From: Argentina anserina
Lineage: Eukaryota > Streptophyta > Magnoliopsida > Rosales > Rosaceae
Assembly (NCBI RefSeq): GCF_933775445.1
Contig: NC_065874.1
Span: 28,714,501-28,778,500 of the forward strand
Reading direction: 5' to 3'
Length of the DNA stretch: 64,000 nt
Shown here one piece after another: positions 38,517 to 50,859 of the stretch; position 1 is the stretch's first letter, and every line of letters begins with the position of its first letter. Both the position numbers and the translations under genes were made by a program. Under the pieces are notes generated by a model. It made no database searches, was not told the DNA's origin, and was given only the letters and a program-made list of their open reading frames with translations.

Positions 38517-39429
38517 TAAGGCTGGGCATAAAATTTGGTATGAAAAAAAAAATGATTAAACTGGATTGATTGGACTAGGCCGGTCTAGGCCTTACTCTTA
38601 AATTTAACTTTTTTTCTAGGTAGGGTTGATCCCTATCTTTGTCGGGCCGGTCTCGGGCCTTCTAAAGTTTAGTGTAAAAAAGCCCAAGAGCCTGGACATA
38701 TATATACTTGTGTCATGACATTAACCCAATAACCTTAAAAAGTCTTTCCCTTTTCGCGGCTTCGTCTCTCATCACAAAAACTCTCTCCAATCTCTCATCT
38801 CTAGATTCCCAATCACCATTGATTCTAAACAAACGAGGTGACGACCCACGAGGCGAGAAGTCAAGGACTCGAGGTCGACGACGCGACCCATTGATTCCGA
38901 GCAGACCATTAGTCTCTCATCTCTAGTAAGTTATTGAACACTTGACTTGAGTCTTGAACTCGAGATTTCATTAATTGATATGAATGAGTTCTCTGGTTTG
39001 ATTGTTTCTGTAGGCCGATTGATATGAATCAATGAATATGTGAAATTTGATATTGTCTATTCATAATTCATAATTTCATATTGCAGATTTTCTATTGTCT
39101 GCAACTCTGTTCATTGATTGATTCAATTCTTTATGTTGCAGATATGTTAATCTCATCTTATCCTGACAATTCAATTTGTTCATTTTCTGCATCATTGGAT
39201 TTGGACCATTTGAATTGTGCCTTGTCAGTTGTTGTATTGTGCCCAGCCTTAACTGGAATTGAACTTACATAATACTGTTTTGGGCCCGTTTAAGAATGTC
39301 GGCCCGGCTCGGTCCGGTCCCAACCAATTCCTCCAAAGTTTAACAAAAACCATGTTCGGAAAAATGGTCACCAGTCTGGTCCCGGGTTCCGACAAAAAAA
39401 GTGACCAGTTCCGGCCTGAGTCCACCTTG
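38517..39429. mobile_element. Non-autonomous hAT element (913 bp)
   Basis: The ends are TAAGGCTGGGCATAAAATTT and, inverted, CAAGGTGGACTCAGGCC. The 8-bp flanks are TGTATTGT (38509-38516) and TATATTGT (39430-39437), 7 of 8 identical. Both subterminal zones carry GGGCCGG / GGCCCGG repeats of the Ac-like kind. No transposase is seen; the ORF at 38708-38926 is not recognised. Confidence 0.75.
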
Positions 39430-39437
39430 TATATTGT

Positions 39438-42364
39438 AAATTGTTGCTATTGAACTTCAAAACTAACTCATGTCTTAATTTTCATTGTAGAATTACATTT
39501 TTTTTGGAAATGATTCTAGAATTACATATATATCCTCACATCTTATTATATATATATATATATATTTTTTTTTTCCAAGGTAAAAGCTGGTGCGACTGCT
39601 CTTATTTCATTAAAGAAACGGTTGGATACAATGGGGGACTTATTATATATAGATACCCATGATTGTTATTATTGGACTTCCAAATTTACTCACTTGCTCT
39701 TTACTCTTTCTTTATTTTCATTTCTTTAATCACACAAACGATTGAGAGGACATGCGCCTTTCCGATATATACTTATGTAGTTCAATGTACCTTTCATATT
39801 TAACACAAAATTAAACAAGCATAGTTATCTATGTATATATCAGCAAATCATGTGTATGTCACTAAGTATCGACTTCTATCTCTTCTCCCGCCCTTCTTTC
39901 ATTATACATAAAATCTTAGAGGATTTGATGATTAGATTTGTGTCGACCAAACTAAGCTTGGTCTTCTGTTTTGGGTGCGAAAGCCTTTTCTTACCTTACT
40001 GGCTGTGTAGTTCAGATGGTCGGCCAAGTGACAATTACCCAACTTTAACATGATGATCTTCTGGAAGCAGTTAAGCAAGCTTGCAGCCTTGCACCATATT
40101 TGTAGGCAAATCATGCCGACAAGTCAAGCTAAAGAGAAAAAGGGGGCAACACGGAATGATGATCTAGGAGAATATAATGCTGAAGTCAAGCATGAGAAGC
40201 TCTGCTACGTTCCAATTATGTCACATAAAACACAGTGTTCCGATAAACGGTGGGACACTAATTGTTTAGTTTCTTTCTCATAATTGGATAATCTTCTCAT
40301 ACCACACAACTCAAATCCCAATTGTTCTATTATTTGGCCATCACTATGAACTGTCCGACGCAATACAATATTCCGATTGTGATAGATTGATCGATACACT
40401 TGCTTTGATTTTTACTTTCATAAATATGTATCCGGATTTAAGAGTAGTTTTGTCCACTATTACCCTGATGATGGTAAGTCGCACGGAATGTGCTTAATAA
40501 TAAGTATTTAACGATGTTTGTAAAAATTATAGATGTGTTTACGTAAAATATCAAACTTCATATTTTCTTAAAAGTATAAAATTCATATATGCAAAGTTAT
40601 AGAGTTCAGTTGGCGCGAGATTAGAAGTGACACATGTTGCACAATTTTAACTTAGCAAATTATAAATTGCTCCATGTATGTGTAAATTGATAGAAACTCC
40701 TCCATTTTTCTCTTCATTATCGTTCGTTCGTTTCTGTTTGATTCTCAGCCATCCGCCACTGACCTTCTAGCTAGCCTCTAGCTAAAATCACGACCATTTG
40801 CATAGTGTAGTTGGTTCTCTGTGGCAAAATTGTAGTAAGCAACTTTAATAACTAAACCACTTCGTCTTTAGATCTGACTCTTTATGAGATTTATTTTCAA
40901 AACCTGTATGAAGAGGCCAAATGGTGGTCCTTGACACAATACGTACAGTCAACAACATTTGATATTACAGGCATTAGGAGAATTAAGTAGCATTACGAAA
41001 AGTATAACTCTTACGATTTGAACAAATTGACTTGACCAAGTCTTTCGTTTCCTTGTATAAAGCAAGATAACTGGCCAAAGTACACACCATCTAATGTTTT
41101 TTTAAATACGTCTTAAGCTTCTTTAATCTAGAAGATCTTAAGCTTCTTGATTAATCTTGCTTACGTTCTTAACACTGCTAGACATTAATATTATGACCGT
41201 GTCAAACAAACACCGAGGATAAACTATTACACAGTTTTTCCAAGAGTAGTTGTATATACAATACTTTTAGTATGTGCCACCTTGGTTTGATGCCTCACAA
41301 ATATATTTTCAGTTCCAAGTATCCATAATGAAATTGCACCCTCATTTTTAAATTAGAGCCTTACTTTTCTCAAACGATGAAATTAAAAACTTCAATTTGC
41401 GAAGAAAATCTAAAGAAACTTGTAACAAAAAAAAAACAGAGAAGAAAACTAAAGAAACTGCGAAGGATAGGGCAAATTAAGAAAGTCCACTAGGGTTGAG
41501 CATGAGTCACCCAGATATAGATCCCAGACCAAAACCTAACTGAGATTGCTGGCACACGACAAGTCCACCCCTCAAGGGTGACCGGCGCGCCATCCTCGGA
41601 CGGCTTAGTGAGCCGCCGCCAGGAACCCCGGCCGGAGGCGGGTTCGATCAAGTTGGTCGAGAAAAACTGGAAAAAGTCGCGGGAAGCGGAGGGCCCGCCA
41701 TGGAGAAAACCGGGGCACATGGTCGACGTGTAGGCAATGATGGCGTGTAGTACCACTAGTACGTTTCCACCGTGGTGATCCTCCCTCGGAGCGGAGAAGC
41801 GAATCAGAGCCGTCGGCTTTGTGGGAATCTCACGATTCGGGTGTATCTACGAGAATGCCGGTAAAATATCCACCGCAATCCTCGACAGTGGGCCCCCCGG
41901 AGGTGATGCAGGGGTGCATGTGACCCGCCGGAACAGACAGCTCAGACGGGTTTGGTGTTTAGCGCGTAAACGGTGAAGTGTCTCTCTCTCTTTCTCTCTC
42001 TGTGTTTATTTCTTTTTCCCGTTGAACTGTGAGAAGCGTATTGCTTCACACGTGGGTGAGGATAGGTGCTACTGATCTTCACTCTTTTGTAATTGTTTGA
42101 GTGCACAATGCAGTGAGATGCACGAGGTCACCAACAATGGAAATTGAAAGGAAAAAGAAAACAGAGGGAAAGATATAAATTGTGATGCACGTGAAAACTA
42201 AGCTAGTGCTTTGGAACCTTTTTCTTGGTGCAACTTTTGGTCGGAGATGTTCGCATCGTGTTTGTATGATTCTGAAAGCAACTTTCAGTTCAGTTGCATT
42301 GCCATGTTGCATGATCTATATATCCAGGTAGCTCAAAGAACACTATGCAATCTTTATAGTTGGA
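39438..42364. other. Intergenic with a GC-rich island at 41490-41960
   Basis: Mostly AT-rich; a (TA)n run lies at 39546-39565. 41490-41960 is markedly GC-rich and holds a minus-strand reading frame open from about 41835 to 41490 (including FLHGGPSASRDFFQFF). I do not recognise it; it could be an exon of an unidentified gene or a remnant. Other short ORFs here look like chance. Confidence 0.4.
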
Positions 42365-43259
42365 TCAGCCAAACACATAATCTTTCAAACCAATCCAGCC
42401 CCTAGTAACGAGAATGAAGAAAACAACAATTACACACATCATCAATTTCTTAATTGTCAGCATTACATGTCCCCGTCGCAACTGTGAGTTTCGGGTTTGC
42501 AATACAAATCTTTGAGCAATTTCTGATGAGATTGCAAAGGTGTATTGTCAGTGGGACTGAGAACTAAAAGGTTGAAATGAAAAATGACTGGAAGTTAATT
42601 GTGGCATGGAGCAATCGTCATTATCGCATTTCTCATATGAATTCTCAATCATCTCATACGTTTAGGGAGGTTAATTAAGTTACTATGTTGCTCTTGTTTG
42701 TAGGTTCCTCATTCTCTTGCTTGGCACGTCATTCCAGTCTTAAAGATCTTAATTAATGTTGGTTTATAAGCTTGGTCTTCTCAGTTTTCATTTGCACTCA
42801 CATGTTTATGCTTGTTTCATTTTTGTTGTATATATTGCTTAGGATGTTATCCCTATGTTTTGTTCTTGACAAGTTTAGCTGAGGTAGAATATCTTTTGCT
42901 GTGTGTTTTGCATGTTTTCTCACCCTGAGTTTTAACCAAAGCAGTGAAATAAAAATTTACCTTGAAGTTGAAAACCCTCTTTATATTATGCATATTGTAG
43001 AATTTCTAACCAGACTTGGTAATGTGTTGCTATGTTTTCATGCTATCAATCTTGGACCTGTGATAAGTTGAGTTCGAAAAAAGAGAGAGCCTTTAATCAG
43101 TTGATTATTATTTGAATGTATATATATTTTGATAGTTGACCATATATCATGTTGATGTTGGTTACATTCGGTACCGATTTGTAATTGTACCTGTTTTAAT
43201 CAAGAATGTTGGTCATCTTCAGGATTCAGGTTTGCTAACGAGGGTAAGATACTGCAAAA
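42365..43259 (+). pseudogene. Partial duplicate of the DHHC gene (upstream region + intron 4 + start of exon 5)
   Basis: 42365-42962 matches the 5' flank of the intact DHHC gene (47675-48290). The sequence then jumps, within a shared ACCCT(C), to intron 4 (42962-43222 matches 49262-49500). It ends in the first 37 bp of exon 5 (43223-43259, encoding DSGLLTRVRYCK). Exons 1-4 and everything after this point are absent. At 43259/43260 it joins directly to NB-ARC sequence of an NLR. It cannot encode an S-acyltransferase. Confidence 0.9.
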
Positions 43260-45358
43260 CGGTTAGATTGATGGAGAAAATAATGAAGGGAAGTATAATC
43301 CTTATATTCTTGGATGATATTTGGGACAGAACAGATTCGTCTAGCATTGGAATACCAAGCCATGATGAGCTTCAAAATTGCGGTTCGAAAATTATATTCA
43401 CCACGAGGAGATTGAGTGTTTGCCATACCATGGAGAGCCAAGAAATCATTCCTCTCCAAGTCTTATCAGAAGAAGATGCTCGGAACCTATTTAAGAAGAA
43501 AGCAAGAACGCCCTTACATGAATCAACTAAATTGTATGGTGTAGCACGCACAGTAGCCAGAGAATGTGCTGGTCTCCCAGTTGCAGTGATAGCAGTTGCC
43601 AGGGCACTTGGAGATCAAGATTTAGATGATTGGTGGGAAGCAGCTTATCGTCTAAAGGTAGCCAACTATGAAGATGAGAGGGATGTGTTCAGATGTATAA
43701 AGCTAAGCTATTATTACTTGAGAACTGATGATAACAACATTGCCAAGTCATTGTTCTTGCTTTGCTGTCTATTCCCTGAAGATTTTAAAATCAAGGTTAA
43801 AGACTTGTTGGTGTATGCTATTGGAATAGGACCTGGTATATTGTAACTACCTTCATCATTAAACTCCTAACCAACCTTAAATCTTTGTTTTTAGATAGTT
43901 GCAAGAGGATAGTTAATATCTCTTTGCTTGGAAAGCTGAAAAACCTTGAGATTCTCAGTATGAAAAACCTTGGAGGAATTCGTCATAAACAATTGCCGAA
44001 AGAAATCGGGTGCTTGACCAGTCTAAAGAAGTTGGATGTCACCAATGCATGTTTTGAATCTCAAATCTGAAGGTATTAGAAGAATTGTATATGAAATGTG
44101 ACTTTTGCAACTGGCTGGGGTAGTAGCCTCGTTGCAGGAGGCTTATTTTCTTTTGTTTTTGGCAAGAATGCTAGTTTTGACGAGTTGACAGGCTTGTTGC
44201 ATTTGAACAATTTGAAAGTTGACATACATGATGTAAAATGCTTGCCTCGAGAGGTTAGCTCCAATCCGTATTGGGTTAACTTTGATATATGTATCGGTGG
44301 GAAAGAACATATGGAACAGTCCTACTACGGACGCTTTTTTGAGAGGAAGCTAAATGTGAGGTTGGATGCACAGTGGCATCTCTCTCCGTATCTGACTCTA
44401 AACACAAGCATTGAAACTCTGCCGGATTGGTTTATTCACGTGGTGACAAAGAAAACAAAGATGCTAGAGACATAGGGTGCCGAAACTTGGAGAACCTCCT
44501 TGTGGAACACGACCATGGGAGACTAAATGTGCTCAAGTTTCTTGCTGTGATTGAGTGCTCAAGACTAAATGGTTCACAATGAACCTGTGTTCGAGAGCTT
44601 GATAGATTTGTTTCTTGAAGGGGTCTATGGACTTGAGAAGTTATGCATTGGTAACTTACCACATGGGTCACTGTGCAATCTTAAGTTGTTAAATGTGAGA
44701 AATTGCCTGGAATTGGAGGGTGTGCTGTTAACATCAAATTTGTCGCTCATGCTACAAAATCTGGAAACATTACATTGTGAGTACTTGAAGGATGTGACAG
44801 GAATTGAAACGAAATATGTGTTTGATTGTGCAATGCTGGAGCCAGAAGAAATCATCTTACCAAAATTGAGAGAGATAACATTATGTTATAATGGAACCTA
44901 AAAGGCATATGCTATGGTCATCCTCCTGGTAGAGTCTTCTGTGATCTGAACAGTTTGGCAATTCGTGGCTGCCAGAAACTGAAATATCTGTTTGAATACA
45001 AGGTAGCTCAATCTCTTTTCCAATTGGAACTCCTTTGGGTGGAGGAGTGCTCTGACTTGGAAACTGTTACTGAAACAAGCTGGGAGACGAAAATTATGGA
45101 GGAGTGGCCTGCGTTTGAAGCAGTTACAGAAGCAAGCTGGTTAACTATCAATAAGCTATGTTTTCCAAAATTGAAAGAAATATATTTGAGTAGTCTTCCA
45201 CAGCTCACATGGATCCAAGGGAGCTTTGAGTGTCCTCCATTGGAGCACTTGTATGTGTGCAACTGCCCCAGACTTCCTGACATTGTTGCTTCGGACTTCC
45301 AAAGCATGAACAATGTCAAAGCCAATGATGAAGGGCATTTTGCGATTATATTTGAAAG
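43260..45358 (+). pseudogene. NLR pseudogene (CNL-type NB-ARC + LRR fragment)
   Basis: Close copy of 58096-60629 in the intact NLR. It starts in the NB-ARC after the P-loop (VRLMEKIMKGS) and keeps kinase-2 (FLDDIW) and GLPVAVIAVA. Compared with the intact gene it lacks about 400 bp, from the end of ARC2 to the first LRRs (join near 43830, GGAATAGGACCTGGTA), so the MHD motif is gone. Other lesions: TTA to TAA just after that join, a 25-bp deletion near 44062, a 4-bp insertion near 44115, a 1-bp loss near 44470, and a scrambled patch near 44560. No P-loop and no N-terminal domain remain. The open 236-aa piece (43136-43846) begins in duplicated DHHC intron, so its start is not a native one. Confidence 0.93.
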
Positions 45359-46704
45359 GTATGTTCCATTCTCATACGGTTCATTCTTGTTTAATTTATT
45401 TTTTTTCTCTTCTGTTTTCTGTTTAATTCTATGTTAACTTCATACTTGTCTTCCTTTGTCTTCTTTTTCACCAAACTTCTTTTCCATAGACATTTGTTCA
45501 TGATTGTTTTTGGTTTTCTGTTCTATTTCAAACTTCGTACAGTGTTTAGTGTTTACCTTTGTTCCTACAGTAATGCATTGTTTTCATTTGGCAAAGGACT
45601 GCGTGTATGATCAGTGCAAACGATAAAAGTATACACTGAAAGTTTGATATGGATTAGCCCCTGGCATCTTAGTGAATTATATTTGTTTTGTGCGAATACA
45701 AATCGCAAACATAAGTGTATCAGAAAAAAAAAATCTGTTTAGAGAAAAAAGATTGGTACATATACATTATACTTTTTTTTATTTGGTTTGTACTGTCCTG
45801 ATGTTGCATTTTAGTTTAGTCTTGCATTAATTTCCTAGTGTTGATTATTTCTAATGCACAGTCAAATGTACTGAGACGCTCATTATACTTCTCTATGATT
45901 TTCTTCAGTTTGATTTCAAACTCGCTATCAGATTGTTCCACCGTCAATTCAATCTAGAAGAGATTCCTCAGTTCTTCTCCAAAAACGAAAGTGACTTCTC
46001 AGTTGGCTATCAAATGTAACGTTCAGTATACAATGTGGTAGATTGTTACATGACAGACAATTTATATTGATATGGATTCCTGCATGTAATAGGAAGTTCA
46101 AGATGTTCTTGTAATGATAAAAAAAAAAGCTCATTCCTCAGTGTTTATATTTGCCATTTGTTGAATATGAGCTCTTGATCAGTCTGTTAAGGCTGCTAAA
46201 GTAATCATAGGTCACCTTCTGAATTGGGCTCTTGATCTGTCTGTTAACGCTAAACCCTAGGTCTTCCAATGCAGGTTGCTTGATTTTTCATGTCTTCTGT
46301 TGTAATATTTCAAATAATCATCTAGTCTCAGTTTTAGCTTTTACTTGCTCCCCAAGAAACTGACCAGGTTTATAAAGGACTAATAGCGTCATTTACGGAC
46401 CCGCTTAAATCCACATAATTTACTTGTTTGAACTTTGAACTCATCAGTTAATTGAGACTAGAACAAGGCAACACAGTTACCAGAATCATTATCACCAAAT
46501 TTTAGCACAATGAAATGTGCAACTAAAAGCGGGACTCATTTTTGTCCTTGTTATAGGCATCAGAAAAATTAGCCTTCTACATGTTGTGACTAGTAAGTAT
46601 TTTGAAAAGATTAGCTATGGGAAAAAAATGTAGGCAGAAAACTTATGAACACAAAATTATGGAGAAATAAGTTTTCCCTAATTTTGTGTTCATAAGTTTT
46701 CTGC
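45359..46704. repeat. Duplicated 3' flank of the NLR
   Basis: Matches 60630 to about 62095 downstream of the intact NLR (shared blocks such as TTCACCAAACTTCTTTTCCA and CCAATGCAGGTTGCTTGATT), with small indels. It contains no gene. It ends in a 26-bp perfect inverted repeat (46634-46659 / 46679-46704) that the other copy does not have. Confidence 0.88.
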
Positions 46705-47674
46705 ATAAATTTATGACATGACTTTGTGTAGATGCACATTTTTGACATGATGACAAGCTATAAATTAAAGGAATTCTACTGTAAAGAAACAAAATAATTG
46801 TACCAAGTATATTTCATCTATACTCATATAGACTATAAGATAATGGAGGAAATTAAGAAGTTTCAAATGTTTTTGAGAGAAATATGATGCTTTGGAGGTT
46901 TTGGGGTATTGGGGTTTTGAGTTTTCTCTGCAATGATGAAAATGTTGCAAAGCTTGAAGTAGTTGCAGAGGAAGGAAGAAGAAGACGACGAAGAAGATTA
47001 GGAGGCAAATATTTCAAAATGCTTCGGTGGCAAATAACTTGTCTGCTTTTAGTTTTCAATACCAAGTGTTTGGGTCTGGATTATAAAACTAGCTTACTTG
47101 TAGTCAAATTTCACCTTGTGCTTCAAACACAGCGTTTAGCTAGTACGCCTCCCACCGTTTCGACTTGTTATATATCCACTTGTAAAGGCGTTCAGCTAGT
47201 ATGCTACACACCGATTCGACTTGTCTTGTAAACGTGATGAGAAGGAATCAATGAAAATCTGAGTTGAAGATACTTTTTCTTATTTCCTTTTCTCTCATGA
47301 ACCGTGCACTGCATTGGTAAATTGGAGGATGTCAAGGACACAAGGGTGATTGGAGGCTCCAGAGCTCAGTTGTGCCTTCCCTACTCGGCATCTGATTGCT
47401 CTGTGAGTGGTACCACTATTCCTAATCTCAGTTTTTTGAATGAAGGTTGTGGACGTGGCTAAATTAGGTGGAATATAATTGATGAGCATTTAGAAAATGG
47501 GGAGAATTCGAGTTCTGACAAGAAGGCTAAGATGTATAGTAGAGATGTGAAAGAGCTCAGAGAACTTAGTGGTGTTGTTAGTGTTAAGCTAGATGATATG
47601 CAAGGACAATTTTCATGTGAATGCCATGCACTCAATATGAGATCTCATTACATTAGCACCTCCAACTTAAGTCA
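46705..47674. other. Spacer between duplicated blocks
   Basis: No gene is recognised. ORFs at 46884-47231 (plus) and 46853-47065 (minus) overlap a (GAA/GAC)-rich purine stretch and have no known domain. 47130-47215 contains two copies of a CGTT-AGCTAGTA ... TTCGACTTGT unit. A reading frame near 47510-47640 (KMYSRDVKELRELSGVV) might be a gene fragment of unknown origin. Confidence 0.35.
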
Positions 47675-48477
47675 GCCAAACACATAATCTTACAAACCAA
47701 TCCATCCAGCAAGTCTGAAACCCTACTAATGGGGATTGAGAAAAACAACAATTACACACATCATCAATTTCTTAATTGTCAGCAATATTATATGTTCCCG
47801 TCGCAACTGTAATGTTGGAAGAATAGATGATTCTTTGAGGCTTTCTGATGAGAGGAATAGATTGAAATAAAAGGTTGAAATGAAAAATATATGACTGGAA
47901 GTTATTTGTGGCATGGAGTAATTGTCAATATCGCATTTCTCACATGAATTCTCAATCTTCTTATACTTGGGAGGTTAACTAAGTTACTCTGTTGCTCTTC
48001 TTTGTAGATTCCTCATTCTGTTGCTTCGTGTGGCGGGATGAGCCACCTCATTCCATTCTTAAAATCCTAATCAATGTTGGTTATATAAGCTTATTTCAAC
48101 TCACATGTTTATGCTTATTCATTTTTGTTGTATATATTGGTTAGGAACTTAGGATGTTAATGTTATCCTTATGTTTTGTTCTTGACAAGTTTAGCGGAGG
48201 TAAAAATATCTCCTGCTGCGTGTTTTGACTGTTTTCTCGCCCTGAGTTTTAACCAAAACAGTGAAATAAACATGAACCTTGAAGTTGAAAACCCTTCGAA
48301 CTCTTGAAGTGAAAAGAAACTTGCGTAATAATAAGGTGAAGGGAGAGTTAAAAGAGAAGTAAAACTTGCCTCGTAGGCTCAGTTAACATTTTACTGCTAA
48401 CCCAGGTTTAAATGTTGATCGTTCTTTCTTCTCGATTTTGCTGGAGAAGTCAATTTGAATGAAAAATCCCCAGAACC

Positions 48478-50859
48478 ATGTTTGAATCCCAGAACCAGAG
48501 CAACTACCCAAGTCGTTGCAACCTAATTGGTCGTTGCATACTCTCCTGTATCTTCGTCTTCCTCACTCACTTAACCCTCTCTGGGATCCCTCGCTTCTTC
48601 TCCACCTTCTCCTTTCTAACCCAACTCGCTCTCTCGGCTCTGCTTCTTCTGCTGCTCCTGGGTTTTGGCGGATGGTGCAGAAGAACGGTTCTTAAAGCGA
48701 AAGCTTCTGCCCCGGCTTTCGTCTTCTTCAGCATTCTCTTCGTTTGGGGGTTTTACTTCTCTGTAATCCGACCAGGTAATTTCAATTCACTTCGACAACA
48801 CTCTGATCAGGTATTTGAGTTTGTGGAAGTGATTTTTATAGTGTTTGTTGTAGTCGTGCCGCGACCAAACGATGTCGTTTTCAACTGTGGAGTTGGGTTC
48901 CTGTTTGTTGGTCTCTACAGGTTGGTAACTTTTAGTATTTACTGTGCTACTTTGATCCCAGATTATATAAATTGAAGGCTTGTAGTGATTAATGTTTTGT
49001 TGATGGAAGAATCATGACAAGTGACCCTGGCATTGTAAGAAATGGGTCTGCCTCTCCGGACCAGCTTGTGGAGAGATCACTTTCTCAAGTTGATGAGGTT
49101 GGGTCAATTTTCAACTTCTTTTGATTGAAGATATAATTTTTTGCCTTAGTTATCAATTTTATTGGTAGTTCGAATGCAGTTGGTTGATGATCTTCTTACT
49201 TGTGCAGGAGTTGGAGCTCATGGCAATTGGTTTGGGCCATGGATCAGCACAAGTAATACTTTTTACCCTCTTTATATTATGCATATTGTAGAATTTCTAA
49301 CTGGACTTGGTAATGTGTTGCTATGTTTTCATGCTATCAATCTTGGACCTCTGATAAGTTGAGATCGAAAAAAAGAGAGAGCCTTAAATCAGTTGATTAT
49401 TATTTGAATGTATTTACATTTTGACAGTTGACCACATATCATGTCAGTTACATTTGGTACTAATTTGTAATCATACCTGTTATTACTTGGTCATTTTCAG
49501 GATTCAGGTTTGTTAATGAGGGTAAGATACTGCAAAATCTGCAAAGCATACATAAAGGATCTTGACCATCATTGTCCTGCTTTCGGAAATTGCATAGGTA
49601 ATGACAAGATCTTTGTTTAATAGTATTATCCATATTCATAACTGAATATTAGGAATTTGAAATCCACGCTACTCAATGAAAAGATCATATCACATGTACT
49701 TTCTTTAGCTGGTGATTACTAATGTTGTTACCATTGCTGTGCAGGTCAAAATAATCACCCCTTTTTCTTAATTCTTCTGTTTGGATTTATTGGTACCGAA
49801 GCTTCTTATCTGATGTGCACATCACTCTGTAAGATAATACTCCTCAGGGACTGGTTTTGAACCACTTCACAGAAAATATTTTGATTTCTGTGTAGTATCT
49901 TTCGAAACTTGTAGTTGTTAAAATTTTAATTCAGATTTATTTCCTTTATATTTTCCTTAGTTGCAGCAAAATCCGGGATCTTGGATAGACCTTCAGAGGT
50001 ACATTATTACACCCTGCAATCTAGCCAACTAATGTACATCAGCCTATGTCATGTTACTCAAACAATACGTTATCTATGCATCAACAACTTACAGTCTTAC
50101 ACATACTTATTATTTTTTCTATCCAATTGTGTAGCTTACTCTCTCTGAAAGTTTAGCTATTAGCACAATTCTGTTCATCATTCTCCAACTGTTATGGCAG
50201 GTTTGTCTTGCTGATGCTGTATATTTCGTCTGCTCCTTTCTGAAATATCTATTAGGTTGCTTTATTTAGATTCTAATCATTTCCAACGGTTTGTGAGTAG
50301 GTAATGTTTGTGATATGGCACATATATTGTGTATGCGCGAACATCAGAACTGATGAGTGGGTCTTCTAAATGAATGATGAACAGATAATAAGTGACAAGA
50401 TATTGGGTTGATATGGTTTGGGTTGTGGTTGTATGTGAGGTTGTTGACTATGTCCCTTTATTTTAACTACTGATTTTGTAATTGATTTACAATTCACTGG
50501 CCTAGAAGTACCAAAACAGTATATGAATTATTTTGTCGATTACTCCCTCGTTTCTTTTTTTCTTGTGAGAGAACTACCCCTCGTTTCAGTATGAAAGATT
50601 CTTAACATACTCTGTTGTTTTCTTTTCAAGATAAAATGGAAAAAGTATCCAGAGTTCCAACTTGTTATTCCGCCCGAACCAGGTAAGTATATTTTGCATG
50701 AATTCTGGATCAAGATAATTCTCGCAATCTGTATGCTCAGTACAGTGTATGATATCTTTTTACAATCCAGGTCAGAGGTTCACAAATATTAGGTTCTGTA
50801 ATCCATATGACAAAGGCATGGTACAGAATGTGAAGGAGTTTCTAGCACTAAGAACATAG
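48478..50859 (+). CDS. DHHC-type protein S-acyltransferase (palmitoyltransferase), 11 exons
   Basis: Exons: 48478-48775, 48854-48920, 49010-49097, 49208-49252, 49501-49597, 49745-49828, 49961-49998, 50135-50200, 50301-50360, 50631-50682 and 50771-50859. All introns have GT/AG ends, every codon split across introns is restored, and the sum is 984 nt (327 aa plus stop). The Cys-rich domain (VRYCKICKAYIK ... HHCPAFGNCIG) carries the catalytic D188-H189-H190-C191. Hydrophobic segments in exon 1, exon 6 and exon 8 flank it, giving the usual multi-pass membrane topology with the active site on the cytosolic face. After exon 2 comes the family's DPG motif (MTSDPGIV). The enzyme attaches palmitate to cysteines of membrane-associated proteins. 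I cannot assign a specific Arabidopsis PAT number. It appears intact; a partial duplicate lies at 42365-43259. Confidence 0.93.

Noticed and set aside
38708..38926. 72-aa ORF as a captured gene
   Set aside because: It lies inside a non-autonomous hAT element and shows no recognisable domain.
39990..40045. tRNA-like GTGTAGTTCAGATGGT
   Set aside because: It resembles a D-arm start only; no anticodon arm, T-arm or acceptor pairing follows.
43136..43222. Start of the 236-aa ORF as a true NLR N-terminus
   Set aside because: These bases are duplicated DHHC intron 4; the upstream ATG is chance.
46884..47231. 115-aa ORF with an Arg run
   Set aside because: Arg codons come from a GAA/GAC-rich purine stretch; no homology recognised.
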